Source of the DNA: Streptomyces fildesensis
Lineage (GTDB): Bacteria > Actinomycetota > Actinomycetes > Streptomycetales > Streptomycetaceae
Reading direction: 5' to 3'
Length of the DNA stretch: 64,000 nt
Assembly: GCF_016107395.1 (NCBI RefSeq)
Contig: NZ_JAAIKO010000015.1
Location: forward strand, 88,117-152,116
Part shown: one piece after another, positions 41,635 to 50,745 of the stretch
Position numbering within the stretch: the stretch's first letter is position 1
How the letters are laid out: every line of letters begins with the position of its first letter
The notes under the pieces: model-generated
Seen by the model: only the letters and a program-made list of their open reading frames with translations
Told to the model about the DNA's origin: nothing
The model's database searches: none
Program-made: the position numbers and the translations under genes

Positions 41635-43227
41635 ATGTCCATACCCTCGAGTCAGTCCCGAGCCATCCCCGAGGCGATCCACCGCCGCCGGTGGGCGATC
41701 CTCACCGTTCTGCTGTTCAGTCTCCTGGTGGTGGTGCTGGACAACTCGATCCTCAATGTGGCGATGAAGACGATCGCCCAGCCCGCCCCCACCGGCCTCG
41801 GGGCGACCCAGAGCCAGCTCGAGTGGGCGATCAACTCCTACACCCTGGTCTTCGCCGGGCTGCTGTTCACCGCGGGTCTGCTGGGTGACCGGCTGGGCCG
41901 CAAGAAGGTGCTGCTCTTCGGCATGCTCGTCTTCGGCATCGGCTCCGCGCTCTCCGCGGTGTCCGACTCGTCGGGGCAGCTCATCGCCTTCCGTGCGCTG
42001 ATGGGCTTCGGTGGCGCGTTCATCATGCCCGCGACCCTCGCGATCATCATGAACGTCTTCGAGCGCGACGAGCAGCCCAAGGCCATCGGCATCTGGACCG
42101 GTGTGGTCGGGCTGGCCATCGCGATCGGCCCGATCACCGGCGGTGCGCTGCTGGAGCACTTCTGGTGGGGCTCTGTCTTCCTGATCAACGTGCCGATCGT
42201 GGCCGTCGCCCTGGTTGCGATGGTGATCCTGGTGCCCGACTCGAAGGACCCCGACCCGGGCCGTCTGGACCCCGTCGGCGTGCTGCTCTCCGTCGTCGGC
42301 CTGGTCGTGCTGATCTACGGCATCATCAAGGGCGGCCAGCTCGGTGACTTCACCCGGCCCCAGGTCTGGCTGACGATACTGGCCGGCCTCGTGGTGATCG
42401 CCGGCTTCGTGGTCTATGAGAAGCGCAGCGACCACCCCGCCTTCGACGTCAACTACTTCCGCAACCGGCAGTTCTCGGCGTCGGTCGCCGCCATCGGCCT
42501 GGTCTTCTTCGCGCTCATGGGCGTGACGTTCTTCGTCGTCTTCTACACGCAGAGCGTGCGCGGCTACAGCGCCCTGGAGTCCGGCGTGCTGCTGCTGCCG
42601 CTGGCCGCCGCCCAGATGATCTTCGCGCCGCGCGCCCGGCTGGTCGTCGACCGGTTCGGCCCGCGTGCGGTGTGCGCGGCCGGGCTGGGGCTGACGGCCG
42701 TCGCGTTCCTCGGCTTCCTGCTGCTCGACCAGGACACCCCGATCTGGATCCTGGAAGTGATCTTCTTCCTGATGGGTACGGCGATGGCACACGTCATGCC
42801 GCCCGCCACCGTCATGATCATGTCGTCGCTGCCGCGGGAGAAGGCCGGCTCCGGATCCGCCGTCAACAACACCTTCCGGCAGGTCGGCGGCGCGCTCGGG
42901 GTGGCCATCCTCGGCTCGCTGCTCTCCACCACCTACCGGGACGGCATCGACAGCCACCTCTCCGGTGTCCCGGCGCCCGCCCGGCACGCGGCCGGTGAGT
43001 CCATCCAGGCGACGCTCGGCGTCGCGGAGAACATGGGGCCCGCGGGCAAGGCCCTCGTCCAGCCCGCCAACAACGCCTTCATCCACGCCATGCACATCAC
43101 CGCGATCGGGTCCGCGTCCGTCGCGGTCGTCGGCACCCTCGTGGTGCTGGCCTTCCTGCCGCGCAAGGACGCCGTGCCCGAGCAAGGCGGAGAGCGGGCT
43201 CCGGAGGCGGTCGGAGCGGAGCGATGA
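41635..43227 (+). CDS. MFS drug exporter, EmrB/QacA (DHA2) family
   Basis: A 530-aa protein with 14 membrane helices. MFS motif A is GLLGDRLGRKKVLL, and the family region GAFIMPATLAIIMNVF follows. It probably exports cationic or hydrophobic compounds. The ATG lies shortly downstream of the palindromic operator. The stop overlaps the tetR start by four bases (ATGA). Confidence 0.92.
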   Translation: MSIPSSQSRAIPEAIHRRRWAILTVLLFSLLVVVLDNSILNVAMKTIAQPAPTGLGATQSQLEWAINSYTLVFAGLLFTAGLLGDRLGRKKVLLFGMLVFGIGSALSAVSDSSGQLIAFRALMGFGGAFIMPATLAIIMNVFERDEQPKAIGIWTGVVGLAIAIGPITGGALLEHFWWGSVFLINVPIVAVALVAMVILVPDSKDPDPGRLDPVGVLLSVVGLVVLIYGIIKGGQLGDFTRPQVWLTILAGLVVIAGFVVYEKRSDHPAFDVNYFRNRQFSASVAAIGLVFFALMGVTFFVVFYTQSVRGYSALESGVLLLPLAAAQMIFAPRARLVVDRFGPRAVCAAGLGLTAVAFLGFLLLDQDTPIWILEVIFFLMGTAMAHVMPPATVMIMSSLPREKAGSGSAVNNTFRQVGGALGVAILGSLLSTTYRDGIDSHLSGVPAPARHAAGESIQATLGVAENMGPAGKALVQPANNAFIHAMHITAIGSASVAVVGTLVVLAFLPRKDAVPEQGGERAPEAVGAER

Positions 43228-43826
43228 GCGACGCCGGTACCGACGCCGTACCGCGCGGCCGCCCGCGCAGCGCCGCCGCCGACAGCGCGATCACCGAGAC
43301 GGTGCTCCGGCTGCTGGAGGAGGGCGTCACGATCGGCGAGCTGTCCATCGAGGGCATCGCCCGTGACGCCGGGGTCGGCAAGGCCACCGTCTACCGGCGT
43401 TGGCCGGGCAAGAACGCGCTGTTGATGGACGTACTGAACTCGATCGACGAGCCGACGCCCGAACTGGCGGGCACCTCGGTACGGGACGACCTGGTCACCA
43501 TGATCGACGCCATCCGGCGGCGCGGTCTGGCCAAGCGCTCCTCGGCCGTGATGCGCAACATCCTCCTGCAGTTCCAGCAGGTCCCCGAGTTGTGGAAGCA
43601 GTACCACGACACCGTGATCGTCACCCGGCGCGACGCCATGCTCGCGGTGCTGGAGCGCGGGGTGCGAACCGGCGAGATCCGTGCGGGACTCGACCTGGAA
43701 CTGCTCGGCGACATCTTCGCCGGCCCGATGCTGAGCCGGGCCATGATGCGGCCGGGCGCGTCGCTGGAGGACGGTCTCTCGGAGCTGATCGTCGATACGG
43801 TCCTGGAGGGCGCGCGCCCGCGTTGA
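43224..43826 (+). CDS. TetR-family transcriptional repressor
   Basis: A 200-aa regulator: N-terminal HTH LSIEGIARDAGVGKATVYRRW, and a helical ligand-binding C-terminal domain. The ATGA overlap with the exporter gene and the palindrome in front of the operon indicate that it represses both until its ligand binds. Confidence 0.92.
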   Translation: MSDAGTDAVPRGRPRSAAADSAITETVLRLLEEGVTIGELSIEGIARDAGVGKATVYRRWPGKNALLMDVLNSIDEPTPELAGTSVRDDLVTMIDAIRRRGLAKRSSAVMRNILLQFQQVPELWKQYHDTVIVTRRDAMLAVLERGVRTGEIRAGLDLELLGDIFAGPMLSRAMMRPGASLEDGLSELIVDTVLEGARPR

Positions 43827-43861
43827 CCGCGTTGACCGATATGTACGCGTCTTGTCACAGG

Positions 43862-43902
43862 GGAAGGGGCGGCGGGTTCCGGTGGAACCCGCCGCCCCTT
43901 CC
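43862..43902 (+). terminator. Terminator after tetR
   Basis: A perfect 19-bp GC-rich stem (arms 43862-43880 and 43884-43902) with a 3-base loop, 35 bases downstream of the tetR stop. This is one of the strongest hairpins of the window and lacks a T-tract. Confidence 0.85.
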
Positions 43903-43972
43903 GGCCCGTCGGTTCTTATGTCGATCCCTTAGGGTCGGCATGGCAATCGGCAAGGCAGTGAGGACCCCCCAT

Positions 43973-44989
43973 ATGACCCAGGCGCACATGACCGACGCGA
44001 CCACGGACGGCCCCGAGCCGAACCGTTCGGCCTCAGGAGCGCGACGGCGCTTCGGCTGGCAGCGCGACGGTATGTGGCGCAGAGGCATCATCACCGCCGC
44101 TCTCGCGCTGATCCTGGCACTGCTGTTGTCCTTCCACTCCGACGTGCCGAACCGGATCGGCAACCTCGGCAGCCTGTTGGAGACGTTCCTGCCCTGGCTG
44201 GGCCTGGCCCTTCCGGTGCTGGTGGTGGTGGCACTGGTGCGCCGCTCGGCGACGGCGCTGATCGCCGTACTGCTGCCGGTCCTGGTGTGGTTCAACCTCT
44301 TCGGCGGACTGCTCACCGACAACGAGGAGTCCGGCGGCAACCTGACGGTGCTCACGCACAACGTGAACGCCGACAACCCCGACCCGACCGGCACCGCGAA
44401 GGACGTCATCGCCGCGGGCGCCGACCTCGTCGCGCTGGAGGAGCTGGCGGCCGGTCAGGTCTCCACGTACCGGGCGGCGCTGGCCGGCGCCTACCCCTAC
44501 CACTCGGTGCAGGGCACCGTCGGGCTGTGGAGCAAGTACCCGATCCAGGGCGTGCGCGCGGTCGACATCAGGCTCGGCTGGACGCGGGCGATGCGGGCCG
44601 CGGTCTCCACCCCGCAGGGCCAGATCGCCGTCTACGTCGCGCACATGCCGTCGGTGCGCGTGAAGTTCAACGCGGGCTTCACCGCCGGGCAGCGCGACAG
44701 CGCGGCCGACGCGCTCGGGCAGTCCATCGTGCAGGAGCCGCTGACCAAGGTCGTGCTGCTCGGTGACCTCAACGGCACCATGAACGACCGCTCGCTGGCG
44801 TCCGTCACCTCACAGATGCGCTCCACGCAGGGCGCGGCGGGCAACGGCTTCGGCTTCAGCTGGCCCGCCGACTTCCCGATGGCCAGGATCGACCAGATCA
44901 TGGTCAAGGGCATCGAGCCGATGCGGTCCTGGACGTTGAAGAAGACGGGCAGCGACCACCTGCCGGTCGCCGCCCGTCTGCAGATCTGA
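43973..44989 (+). CDS. Membrane-anchored endonuclease/exonuclease/phosphatase-fold protein
   Basis: A 338-aa protein. Three membrane segments near the N-terminus (ITAALALILALLLSFHS, TFLPWLGLALPVLVVVALV, ALIAVLLPVLVWFNLF) lead to an extracytoplasmic EEP domain. Catalytic motifs are seen: Asn in THNVNADN, Glu in ALEELA, Asp/Asn in LLGDLNGTMN, and SDH in GSDHLPV. The target could be a lipid headgroup, nucleic acid or phosphodiester. The start is uncertain: ATG 43973 has GAGG about nine bases upstream, and ATG 43940 is an alternative with AGGG six bases upstream. Confidence 0.82.
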   Translation: MTQAHMTDATTDGPEPNRSASGARRRFGWQRDGMWRRGIITAALALILALLLSFHSDVPNRIGNLGSLLETFLPWLGLALPVLVVVALVRRSATALIAVLLPVLVWFNLFGGLLTDNEESGGNLTVLTHNVNADNPDPTGTAKDVIAAGADLVALEELAAGQVSTYRAALAGAYPYHSVQGTVGLWSKYPIQGVRAVDIRLGWTRAMRAAVSTPQGQIAVYVAHMPSVRVKFNAGFTAGQRDSAADALGQSIVQEPLTKVVLLGDLNGTMNDRSLASVTSQMRSTQGAAGNGFGFSWPADFPMARIDQIMVKGIEPMRSWTLKKTGSDHLPVAARLQI

Positions 44990-45000
44990 GCCGGGGAAGG

Positions 45001-46764
45001 TCAGTTCTCCGCGCGGCCGGTCTCGCGCCACCGCGAAGTGATCGGCAGCCGCCGGTCCTTGCCGAAGCCCTTGGCCGAGATCTTGGTGCCCGGCGGGTAC
45101 TGGCGGCGCTTGTACTCGGCCGTATCGGTCAACTTCAGGATCCGGGTCACCAGCTCCGGGTCGAAGCCCGCGGCGATGATCGCGTCCCGGCCCTGGTCCC
45201 GGTCGACGTAGAGCTCCAGCACCCGGTCGAGCACGTCGTAGTCGGGCAGTGAATCGGTGTCGACCTGGCCCGGGCGCAGTTCGGCGCTGGGCGGCTTGCT
45301 GATCGAGTTCTCGGGGATCGGCGGGGTCCCGCCCTTCGCCGCGGCCGACGCGTTCCGCCAGCGGGCGAGCTGGAAGACCGTCGTCTTGTAGACGTCCTTG
45401 ATGGGCCCGTACGCGCCGACCGAGTCGCCGTAGAGGGTCGAGTAGCCGACGGCCAGCTCGCTCTTGTTGCCCGGCGCGAGCACGATGTGGCCCTCCTGGT
45501 TGGAGATGGCCATCAACGTGGTGCCGCGCAGCCGGGACTGCAGGTTCTCCTCGGCGAGGCCGGTGAGCCCCAGCGCCGCCATGTACGCGTCGAACATCGG
45601 CGCGATGGGGACGGTCCTGAGGTTCAGCCCGGTGCGGCGGGCCAGTTCCTCGGCGTCACCGATCGAGTGCTCCGACGAGTACCGGGACGGCATCGCGACG
45701 CCGTAGACGTTGGCGGGCCCGATCGCGTCGCAGGCGATGGCGGCCACCAGCGCGGAGTCGATACCGCCGGACAGCCCGATCAGCACCGACCGGAAGCCGT
45801 TCTTCGTGACGTACGCGCGCAGGCCCGTGACGAGGGCCGTGTAGACCTCCTCGTCGTCGGTCAGCCGTTCGGCGTAGCCGCCGGCCACCTCCGGCTCGTA
45901 GCGCGCGACCGGCTCGGTGGAGAGGGTGACGTGCTCGATCTCCAGGCCGTCGTCCAGGACACCGGACGGCACCGCGCCCGCGGCGGGCAGCTCCAGGTCG
46001 ACCAGCACGCAGCCCTCCTCGAACTGCGGGGCACGGGTGATCACTTCGCCGGTCGCCGAGACGACGATCGAGTCCCCGTCGAAGACCAGCTCGTCCTGGC
46101 CGCCGGTCATCGCCAGATAGGCGAGGGTGCAGCCGGCCTCCTGGGCGCGCTTGCGCACCAGCTCAAGACGGGTGTCGTCCTTGTCCCGCTCGTACGGCGA
46201 GGCGTTGACCGACACCAGCAGCCCGGCGCCTGCGGCGCGGGTGGCGGGCACCCGGCCGCCGTCCTGCCACAGGTCCTCGCAGATGGCGAGCGCGACGTCC
46301 ACACCGTGCACCCGGATCACCGGGAGGGTGTCACCGGGGACGAAGTAGCGGAACTCGTCGAAGACGCCGTAGTTGGGAAGGTGGTGCTTGGCGAAGCGCA
46401 GCGCGATCCCGCCGCGGTACAGCACCGCCGCCGCGTTGCGCGGAGCCCCGGCGGGCTGCCCGTAGCGCGGCTGGGCCTTCTCGCTGCGGTCCAGATAGCC
46501 GACGATCACGGGCAGTTCCCCGAAGCCCTCGGCGGCCAGCCGGCCGGCGAGCCCGGCCAGCGCGGACCGGCTGGCCTCGACGAAGGACGACCGCAGCGCG
46601 AGGTCCTCCACGGGGTATCCGGTCAGCACCATTTCGGGGAACGCCACCAGGTGGGCTCCACGCTCTGCCGCATGCCGGGTCCAGTGCACGATCGACTCGG
46701 CGTTCCCGGCGATGTCACCGACGCAGGAGTCGATCTGATTCAAGGCGAGGCGAAGTTGAGGCAC
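45001..46764 (-). CDS. nadE: Glutamine-dependent NAD+ synthetase
   Basis: A 587-aa bifunctional enzyme. The N-terminal nitrilase-type glutaminase supplies ammonia (Glu in FPEMVLTGYP, Lys in FAKHHLPNYG, Cys in ICEDLW), and the C-terminal synthetase amidates deamido-NAD (P-loop IGLSGGIDSALVAA, GNKSELAVGYSTLYGD). GTG 46764 starts the glutaminase domain; a GGAGGG lies almost directly before it. The frame is open upstream to 47163, but that part is antisense-shadow sequence of the next gene. Confidence 0.95.
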   Translation of the reverse strand: MPQLRLALNQIDSCVGDIAGNAESIVHWTRHAAERGAHLVAFPEMVLTGYPVEDLALRSSFVEASRSALAGLAGRLAAEGFGELPVIVGYLDRSEKAQPRYGQPAGAPRNAAAVLYRGGIALRFAKHHLPNYGVFDEFRYFVPGDTLPVIRVHGVDVALAICEDLWQDGGRVPATRAAGAGLLVSVNASPYERDKDDTRLELVRKRAQEAGCTLAYLAMTGGQDELVFDGDSIVVSATGEVITRAPQFEEGCVLVDLELPAAGAVPSGVLDDGLEIEHVTLSTEPVARYEPEVAGGYAERLTDDEEVYTALVTGLRAYVTKNGFRSVLIGLSGGIDSALVAAIACDAIGPANVYGVAMPSRYSSEHSIGDAEELARRTGLNLRTVPIAPMFDAYMAALGLTGLAEENLQSRLRGTTLMAISNQEGHIVLAPGNKSELAVGYSTLYGDSVGAYGPIKDVYKTTVFQLARWRNASAAAKGGTPPIPENSISKPPSAELRPGQVDTDSLPDYDVLDRVLELYVDRDQGRDAIIAAGFDPELVTRILKLTDTAEYKRRQYPPGTKISAKGFGKDRRLPITSRWRETGRAEN

Positions 46765-46785
46765 CCCTCCACTGTAATCGTCACA

Positions 46786-46835
46786 CCGACGCGATGTCCT
46801 GGCCGGACGGCGTGTCCGCCAGCACATCGCGTCGG
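46786..46835. terminator. Long stem-loop between nadE and the alpha-glucosidase gene
   Basis: A perfect 12-bp outer stem (46786-46797 with 46824-46835) continues inward with CTGGCCGGAC/GTCCGCCAG across single-base bulges, giving about 20 paired bases. It lies after the stop of the sugar operon and before the nadE start, suited as a terminator. Confidence 0.8.
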
Positions 46836-46882
46836 CCCGACACGTCCCGCACCCGTGTCCCGCAGGGGCCCGCCGGGTCCCG

Positions 46883-48556
46883 TCAGGCGCCGGATCCGTC
46901 CCGGGTCCGCAGCCAGACGGCCGTGTCCGACGGCAGCAGATCGCCGGTGAGCGGGCCGCTGGCCAGCAGCACGGCGGTGTCCGGCGGTAGCGCGACGGCC
47001 TGGTCCGAAAGGTTGACGACACAGGTGAAAGCGTCCGTCCGGCGGAACGCCAGCACCCCGGGTGCACTCTCCAGCCAGCGGATCGGCCCGTCCCCCAGAC
47101 CGGGCTCGGTCGCCCGGAGCCGCAGCGCGAAGCGGTAGAGCTCCAGCATCGAGGCGGCGTCACCGGTCTGCGCCCCGGCCGTCCGGTCCGCCCAGTCGGC
47201 GGGCTGCGGCAGCCACGGCGGCCGCGCCGCGCCGTCGGGGCTGAAGCCGAACGGCGGCTCCTTCCCCGACCACGGCATCGGGACGCGGCAGCCGTCCCGC
47301 CCCGGCACGGTGCCGCCGGAGCGCAGGTACATCGGGTCCTGCAGCCGCTCGGCCGGGATGTCCTCGACCTCGGGAAGCCCCAGTTCCTCGCCCTGGTAGA
47401 GGTAGACCGAGCCGGGCAGCGCCAGCGTCAGCAGCGCGGCGGCGCGCGCCCTGCGGGTACCGAGCACCAGGTCGGTCGGGGTGCCGTGGGCCTTGGTCGC
47501 GAAGTCGAAGCCGGTGTCGGAACGGCCGTAACGGGTCACCGTGCGGGTCACGTCGTGGTTGGACAGCACCCAGGTGACGGGCGCGCCCACCGGCTCGTGC
47601 GCGGCGAGCGTCGTGTCGATGGACGCGCGGAGCAGCGCCGCGTCCCAGGGGCACGACATGAAGTCGAAGTTGAAGGCGGTGTGCATCTCGTCGTGCCGCA
47701 GATACCGCGCGAACCGCTCCGCGTCGGGCATCCACACCTCACCGATCAGCGCGCGGCTGCCGGGATAGGAGTCAGCGATCCGGCGCCAGGAGCGGTAGAT
47801 GTCGTGCAGCTCGTCGCGGTCGTCGTAGGGGTGCGGGCCGTCCCGGTCCTCGGTCAGGTCCGGCAGGGCCGGGTCCTTCACGGGCAGGCTCGCGGAGTCG
47901 ATGCGCACTCCCGCCGCGCCCCGGTCGAACCAGAAGCGCAGCACGTCCTCGTGCTCGCGCCGCACGTCCGGGTGCTCCCAGTTCAGGTCCGGCTGCTGGC
48001 TGTCGAACAGGTGCAGGTACCAGTCGCCGGGCGTTCCGTCGTCGTTCACGGTCCGCGTCCAGGGCACCCCGCCGAACTGGGACGGCCAGTTGTTGGGCGG
48101 CAGTTCGCCGTGCTCGCCGCGCCCGGGCCGGAACCAGAAGCGTTCCCTGGCCGGACTGCCGGGACCGGCCGCCAGCGCCTCGCGGAACCACGGGTGGGCG
48201 GACGAGACATGGTTGGGGACGATGTCGATGATGCTGCGGATCCCCAGGTCCAGTGCCTCGGAGATCAGCTTCTCGGCCTCGGCCAGGGTGCCGAACACCG
48301 GGTCGATGTCCCGGTAGTCGGCGACGTCGTAGCCGCCGTCGAACATGGGGGAGGGGTACCAGGGGTTGAACCAGAGGGCGTCCACGCCCAGCTCGCCGAG
48401 GTACGGCAGCTTGGCCCGGACACCGGCGAGGTCTCCGATCCCGTCGCCGTTGCCGTCGGCGAAACTACGCGGGTACACCTGGTAAATGACCGCGTTGCGC
48501 CACCAGTCGCCCGCAGCGGGGTGGGGGTCGGAGACGGGCGGGCGGGTGTCTGCCAC
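46883..48556 (-). CDS. GH13 alpha-glucosidase
   Basis: A 557-aa cytoplasmic glycoside hydrolase. It has the family regions WFNPWYPSPMFDGGYDVADY, IVPNHVSS, the nucleophile Asp in GVRIDSAS, the acid/base Glu in ALIGEVWMP, and VLSNHDVTR. It hydrolyses alpha-glucosidic bonds of imported oligosaccharides. GTG 48556 has AAAGGAC eight bases upstream and starts VADTRPPVSDPH; an earlier in-frame ATG at 48598 lies within the intergenic hairpin. It is the last gene of the LacI-controlled sugar operon. Confidence 0.92.
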   Translation of the reverse strand: MADTRPPVSDPHPAAGDWWRNAVIYQVYPRSFADGNGDGIGDLAGVRAKLPYLGELGVDALWFNPWYPSPMFDGGYDVADYRDIDPVFGTLAEAEKLISEALDLGIRSIIDIVPNHVSSAHPWFREALAAGPGSPARERFWFRPGRGEHGELPPNNWPSQFGGVPWTRTVNDDGTPGDWYLHLFDSQQPDLNWEHPDVRREHEDVLRFWFDRGAAGVRIDSASLPVKDPALPDLTEDRDGPHPYDDRDELHDIYRSWRRIADSYPGSRALIGEVWMPDAERFARYLRHDEMHTAFNFDFMSCPWDAALLRASIDTTLAAHEPVGAPVTWVLSNHDVTRTVTRYGRSDTGFDFATKAHGTPTDLVLGTRRARAAALLTLALPGSVYLYQGEELGLPEVEDIPAERLQDPMYLRSGGTVPGRDGCRVPMPWSGKEPPFGFSPDGAARPPWLPQPADWADRTAGAQTGDAASMLELYRFALRLRATEPGLGDGPIRWLESAPGVLAFRRTDAFTCVVNLSDQAVALPPDTAVLLASGPLTGDLLPSDTAVWLRTRDGSGA

Positions 48557-48584
48557 GGAGACGTCCTTTCGGGCAGGAGGGACC

Positions 48585-48630
48585 CCGCCGCCGGCCATTC
48601 AGCGGGGATGGGGCAGGGGACCGGCGGCGG
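48585..48630 (-). other. Intercistronic stem-loop before the alpha-glucosidase gene
   Basis: A perfect 10-bp stem CCGCCGCCGG/CCGGCGGCGG with a 26-base loop lies between the permease stop and the alpha-glucosidase start. It may adjust read-through or mRNA stability within the operon. Confidence 0.5.
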
Positions 48631-48664
48631 AGTTCTGAGGGGTTCAGTCCTGGCGAAGCGCTGG

Positions 48665-49555
48665 TCAGCCCTTGAGGCTGCCCGCGGTCAGACCGGACAT
48701 GATGTTGCGCTGGAAGAGCAGGAAGATGGCGATCGTCGGCAGGGCCGAGATGGCCAGCGCGGCGATGAGGACGTTCTGCGGCACGCCCTGCGACAGGGAG
48801 TTGATCCCGATGTTGATCGGCTGCTTGTCCGTGTCGGGCTGCACCAGCATCGGCCAGAGGAAGTCCTTCCACACGTTGACCACCGCGAAGATGGACACCA
48901 CGCCGAGGATCGGTCTGGACATCGGCAGCACGATCGACCACAGGGTCCGCAGCGGACTCGCCCCGTCGATCGCCGCCGCGGACATCAGGTCCTCGGGGAT
49001 CGAGTCGAAGAACCGCTTCAGCAGGAAGATGTTGAACCCGTTGGCCACGGTGGGCAGCCAGATCGCCCAGGGGGTGCCGATCAGATTGATGTGCAGCAGC
49101 GGCAGGTCGAGCACGGTCAGGTACTGCGGCACGATCAGCACGGCGGCCGGGATCATCAGCGTGGCCAGCATCATGCCGAGGATCAGATTCCCCAGCACCG
49201 GCCGCAGCTTGGAGATCGCGTAGGCCGCGGCCACGTCGAAGACCAGCTGGAAGGCGAGCGCGCCGAAGGCGTAGTACATCGTGTTGAACAGCAGCCGGGC
49301 GATCTTCAGCTGGCTCCACGCCGTCTTGTAGGTGCCCGGCTTCGGGTCCTTGGGGAAGAGGGTCGGCGGATTCTGGAGCACTTCCTGCGCGGATTTGAAG
49401 CCGCCGGAGACCATCCAGTAGAGCGGCCCCAGGAAGACCAGGGTGAAGACCACGACGGTCAGCGAGAGAACGGTCCAGTAGATGAGTTTCCCGCGGGGCC
49501 TGTTCAGCGCGGCCGCGGATATCAGGGTGCGCTGCTGCGGTTGGTTCGCTGCCAT
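48665..49555 (-). CDS. Sugar ABC transporter permease (MalG-like)
   Basis: A 296-aa CUT1 permease with six membrane helices. The EAA loop that contacts the ATPase is SAAAIDGASPLRTLWSIVLP. Starts 15 bases after the partner permease. The system has no ATPase gene here; it would use a shared MsiK-type ATPase, as is usual in Streptomyces (established for CUT1 systems in the genus, inferred here). Confidence 0.92.
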   Translation of the reverse strand: MAANQPQQRTLISAAALNRPRGKLIYWTVLSLTVVVFTLVFLGPLYWMVSGGFKSAQEVLQNPPTLFPKDPKPGTYKTAWSQLKIARLLFNTMYYAFGALAFQLVFDVAAAYAISKLRPVLGNLILGMMLATLMIPAAVLIVPQYLTVLDLPLLHINLIGTPWAIWLPTVANGFNIFLLKRFFDSIPEDLMSAAAIDGASPLRTLWSIVLPMSRPILGVVSIFAVVNVWKDFLWPMLVQPDTDKQPINIGINSLSQGVPQNVLIAALAISALPTIAIFLLFQRNIMSGLTAGSLKG

Positions 49556-49570
49556 GTCCTTCTCCCCGTC

Positions 49571-50548
49571 CTAGTCGCTGTTGCGGCTGAGCCGCGCGTA
49601 CAGGCCGGAGAATCCGCCGAGTACCACCAGCATGATGAGTCCGAGCGCCGAGGCGCTGCCGAAGCTGTCGTAGCGGAACGCGTACTGGTACACCATGTAG
49701 ACCACGGTCCCGGTGGAGTTCTCCGGGCCGGCGCCGCCGGTGAGCAGATAGACGTTGGTGAATTCCTGCATCGTCGCCACGATCTGGAGCAGCAGCATCA
49801 GCGACAGGACCGGCCTGGTCTGCGGGATGGTGATGTGCCAGATCTTGCTCAGCAGCCCGGCACCGTCCAGGTCGGCGGCCTCGTACAGCTCACCCGGCAC
49901 GTTCTGCAGTGCCGCCAGGTAGATGAGGGTGGCGCCGCCGGCGCTCATCCAGGTGGCCGCGATCACCACGGAGATCATCGCGGTGCTCGACGAGTCCAGC
50001 CAGGCCTGTTCCGGCAGGTGCAGGAAATGCAGGATGTGATTGAAGAGGCCGTATTCCGGGTTGTAGAAGTACTTGAAGAGCAGCACCCCGGCGACCGGCG
50101 GCAGCATCACCGGCAGATACACCAGGATGCGCAGATACGCCTGGGCGTGCCGGAATTCGTTGAGAACGATGGCGATGACGAACGGCACCGCGAATCCGAT
50201 CACCAGCGCGTACAGCGTGAACTGCATCGTGTTGCGCCAGGCCGGCCAGAACCCCGGGTCGTTCCAGACCGTTTCGAGGTTCTTCCAGCCCACCCAGGTG
50301 GTCTCGCCGCGCTTGGTCTTCTGGAAGCTCATGATGACTTCGCGGACCATCGGATACCAGGAGAAGAATCCGAAGCAGAGCACCGCGCCGATCATGAATG
50401 CATGCGCCTGCAGATCGCGGCGCAGTCTCCGGCCGAACCCCGCGCGGGCGTTCTCGTCCGGAAGTCCCGGACGGCGCCGGGAACCCCTCGGCGACGACTG
50501 CCCGGAACCGCGTTTGGCCTTGTTGTGGGAGACGGTGGTCGCCGCCAT
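49571..50548 (-). CDS. Sugar ABC transporter permease (MalF-like)
   Basis: A 325-aa CUT1 permease: a basic N-terminal tail of about 45 residues, then six membrane helices and the EAA loop YEAADLDGAGLLSKIWHITI. ATG 50548 has GAGGAG five bases upstream. It follows the binding-protein gene after about 200 bases that contain stem-loops. Confidence 0.92.
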   Translation of the reverse strand: MAATTVSHNKAKRGSGQSSPRGSRRRPGLPDENARAGFGRRLRRDLQAHAFMIGAVLCFGFFSWYPMVREVIMSFQKTKRGETTWVGWKNLETVWNDPGFWPAWRNTMQFTLYALVIGFAVPFVIAIVLNEFRHAQAYLRILVYLPVMLPPVAGVLLFKYFYNPEYGLFNHILHFLHLPEQAWLDSSSTAMISVVIAATWMSAGGATLIYLAALQNVPGELYEAADLDGAGLLSKIWHITIPQTRPVLSLMLLLQIVATMQEFTNVYLLTGGAGPENSTGTVVYMVYQYAFRYDSFGSASALGLIMLVVLGGFSGLYARLSRNSD

Positions 50549-50638
50549 GAGAACTCCTCGGTGCTAGCCTTTTCTTCTGCCCTTCGGGCAGCGGTCAGGG
50601 CTTGGCCGTCATGAGGTTCTTTCGAACCGAGTGAGAAG

Positions 50639-50734
50639 CCCCCTCGTTCACGAGGGGGAGGAGTCACGAGAACTCCTCGACTGGGGGTTCAGCGGAAGAT
50701 CGCCGCAGCGCGGGGCCGGCCGGTGGGCCGGCCC
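50639..50734 (-). other. Two to three intercistronic stem-loops after the binding-protein gene
   Basis: Three inverted repeats lie between the binding-protein and permease genes: CCCCCTCG/CGAGGGGG (50639-50658, 8 bp), GAGGAGT/ACTCCTC (50658-50678, 7 bp), and a perfect 9-bp GGGCCGGCC/GGCCGGCCC (50713-50734). Such structures often stop part of transcription or protect the upstream mRNA so that binding protein exceeds permease. Confidence 0.65.
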
Positions 50735-50745
50735 GCGCGCCCCCT

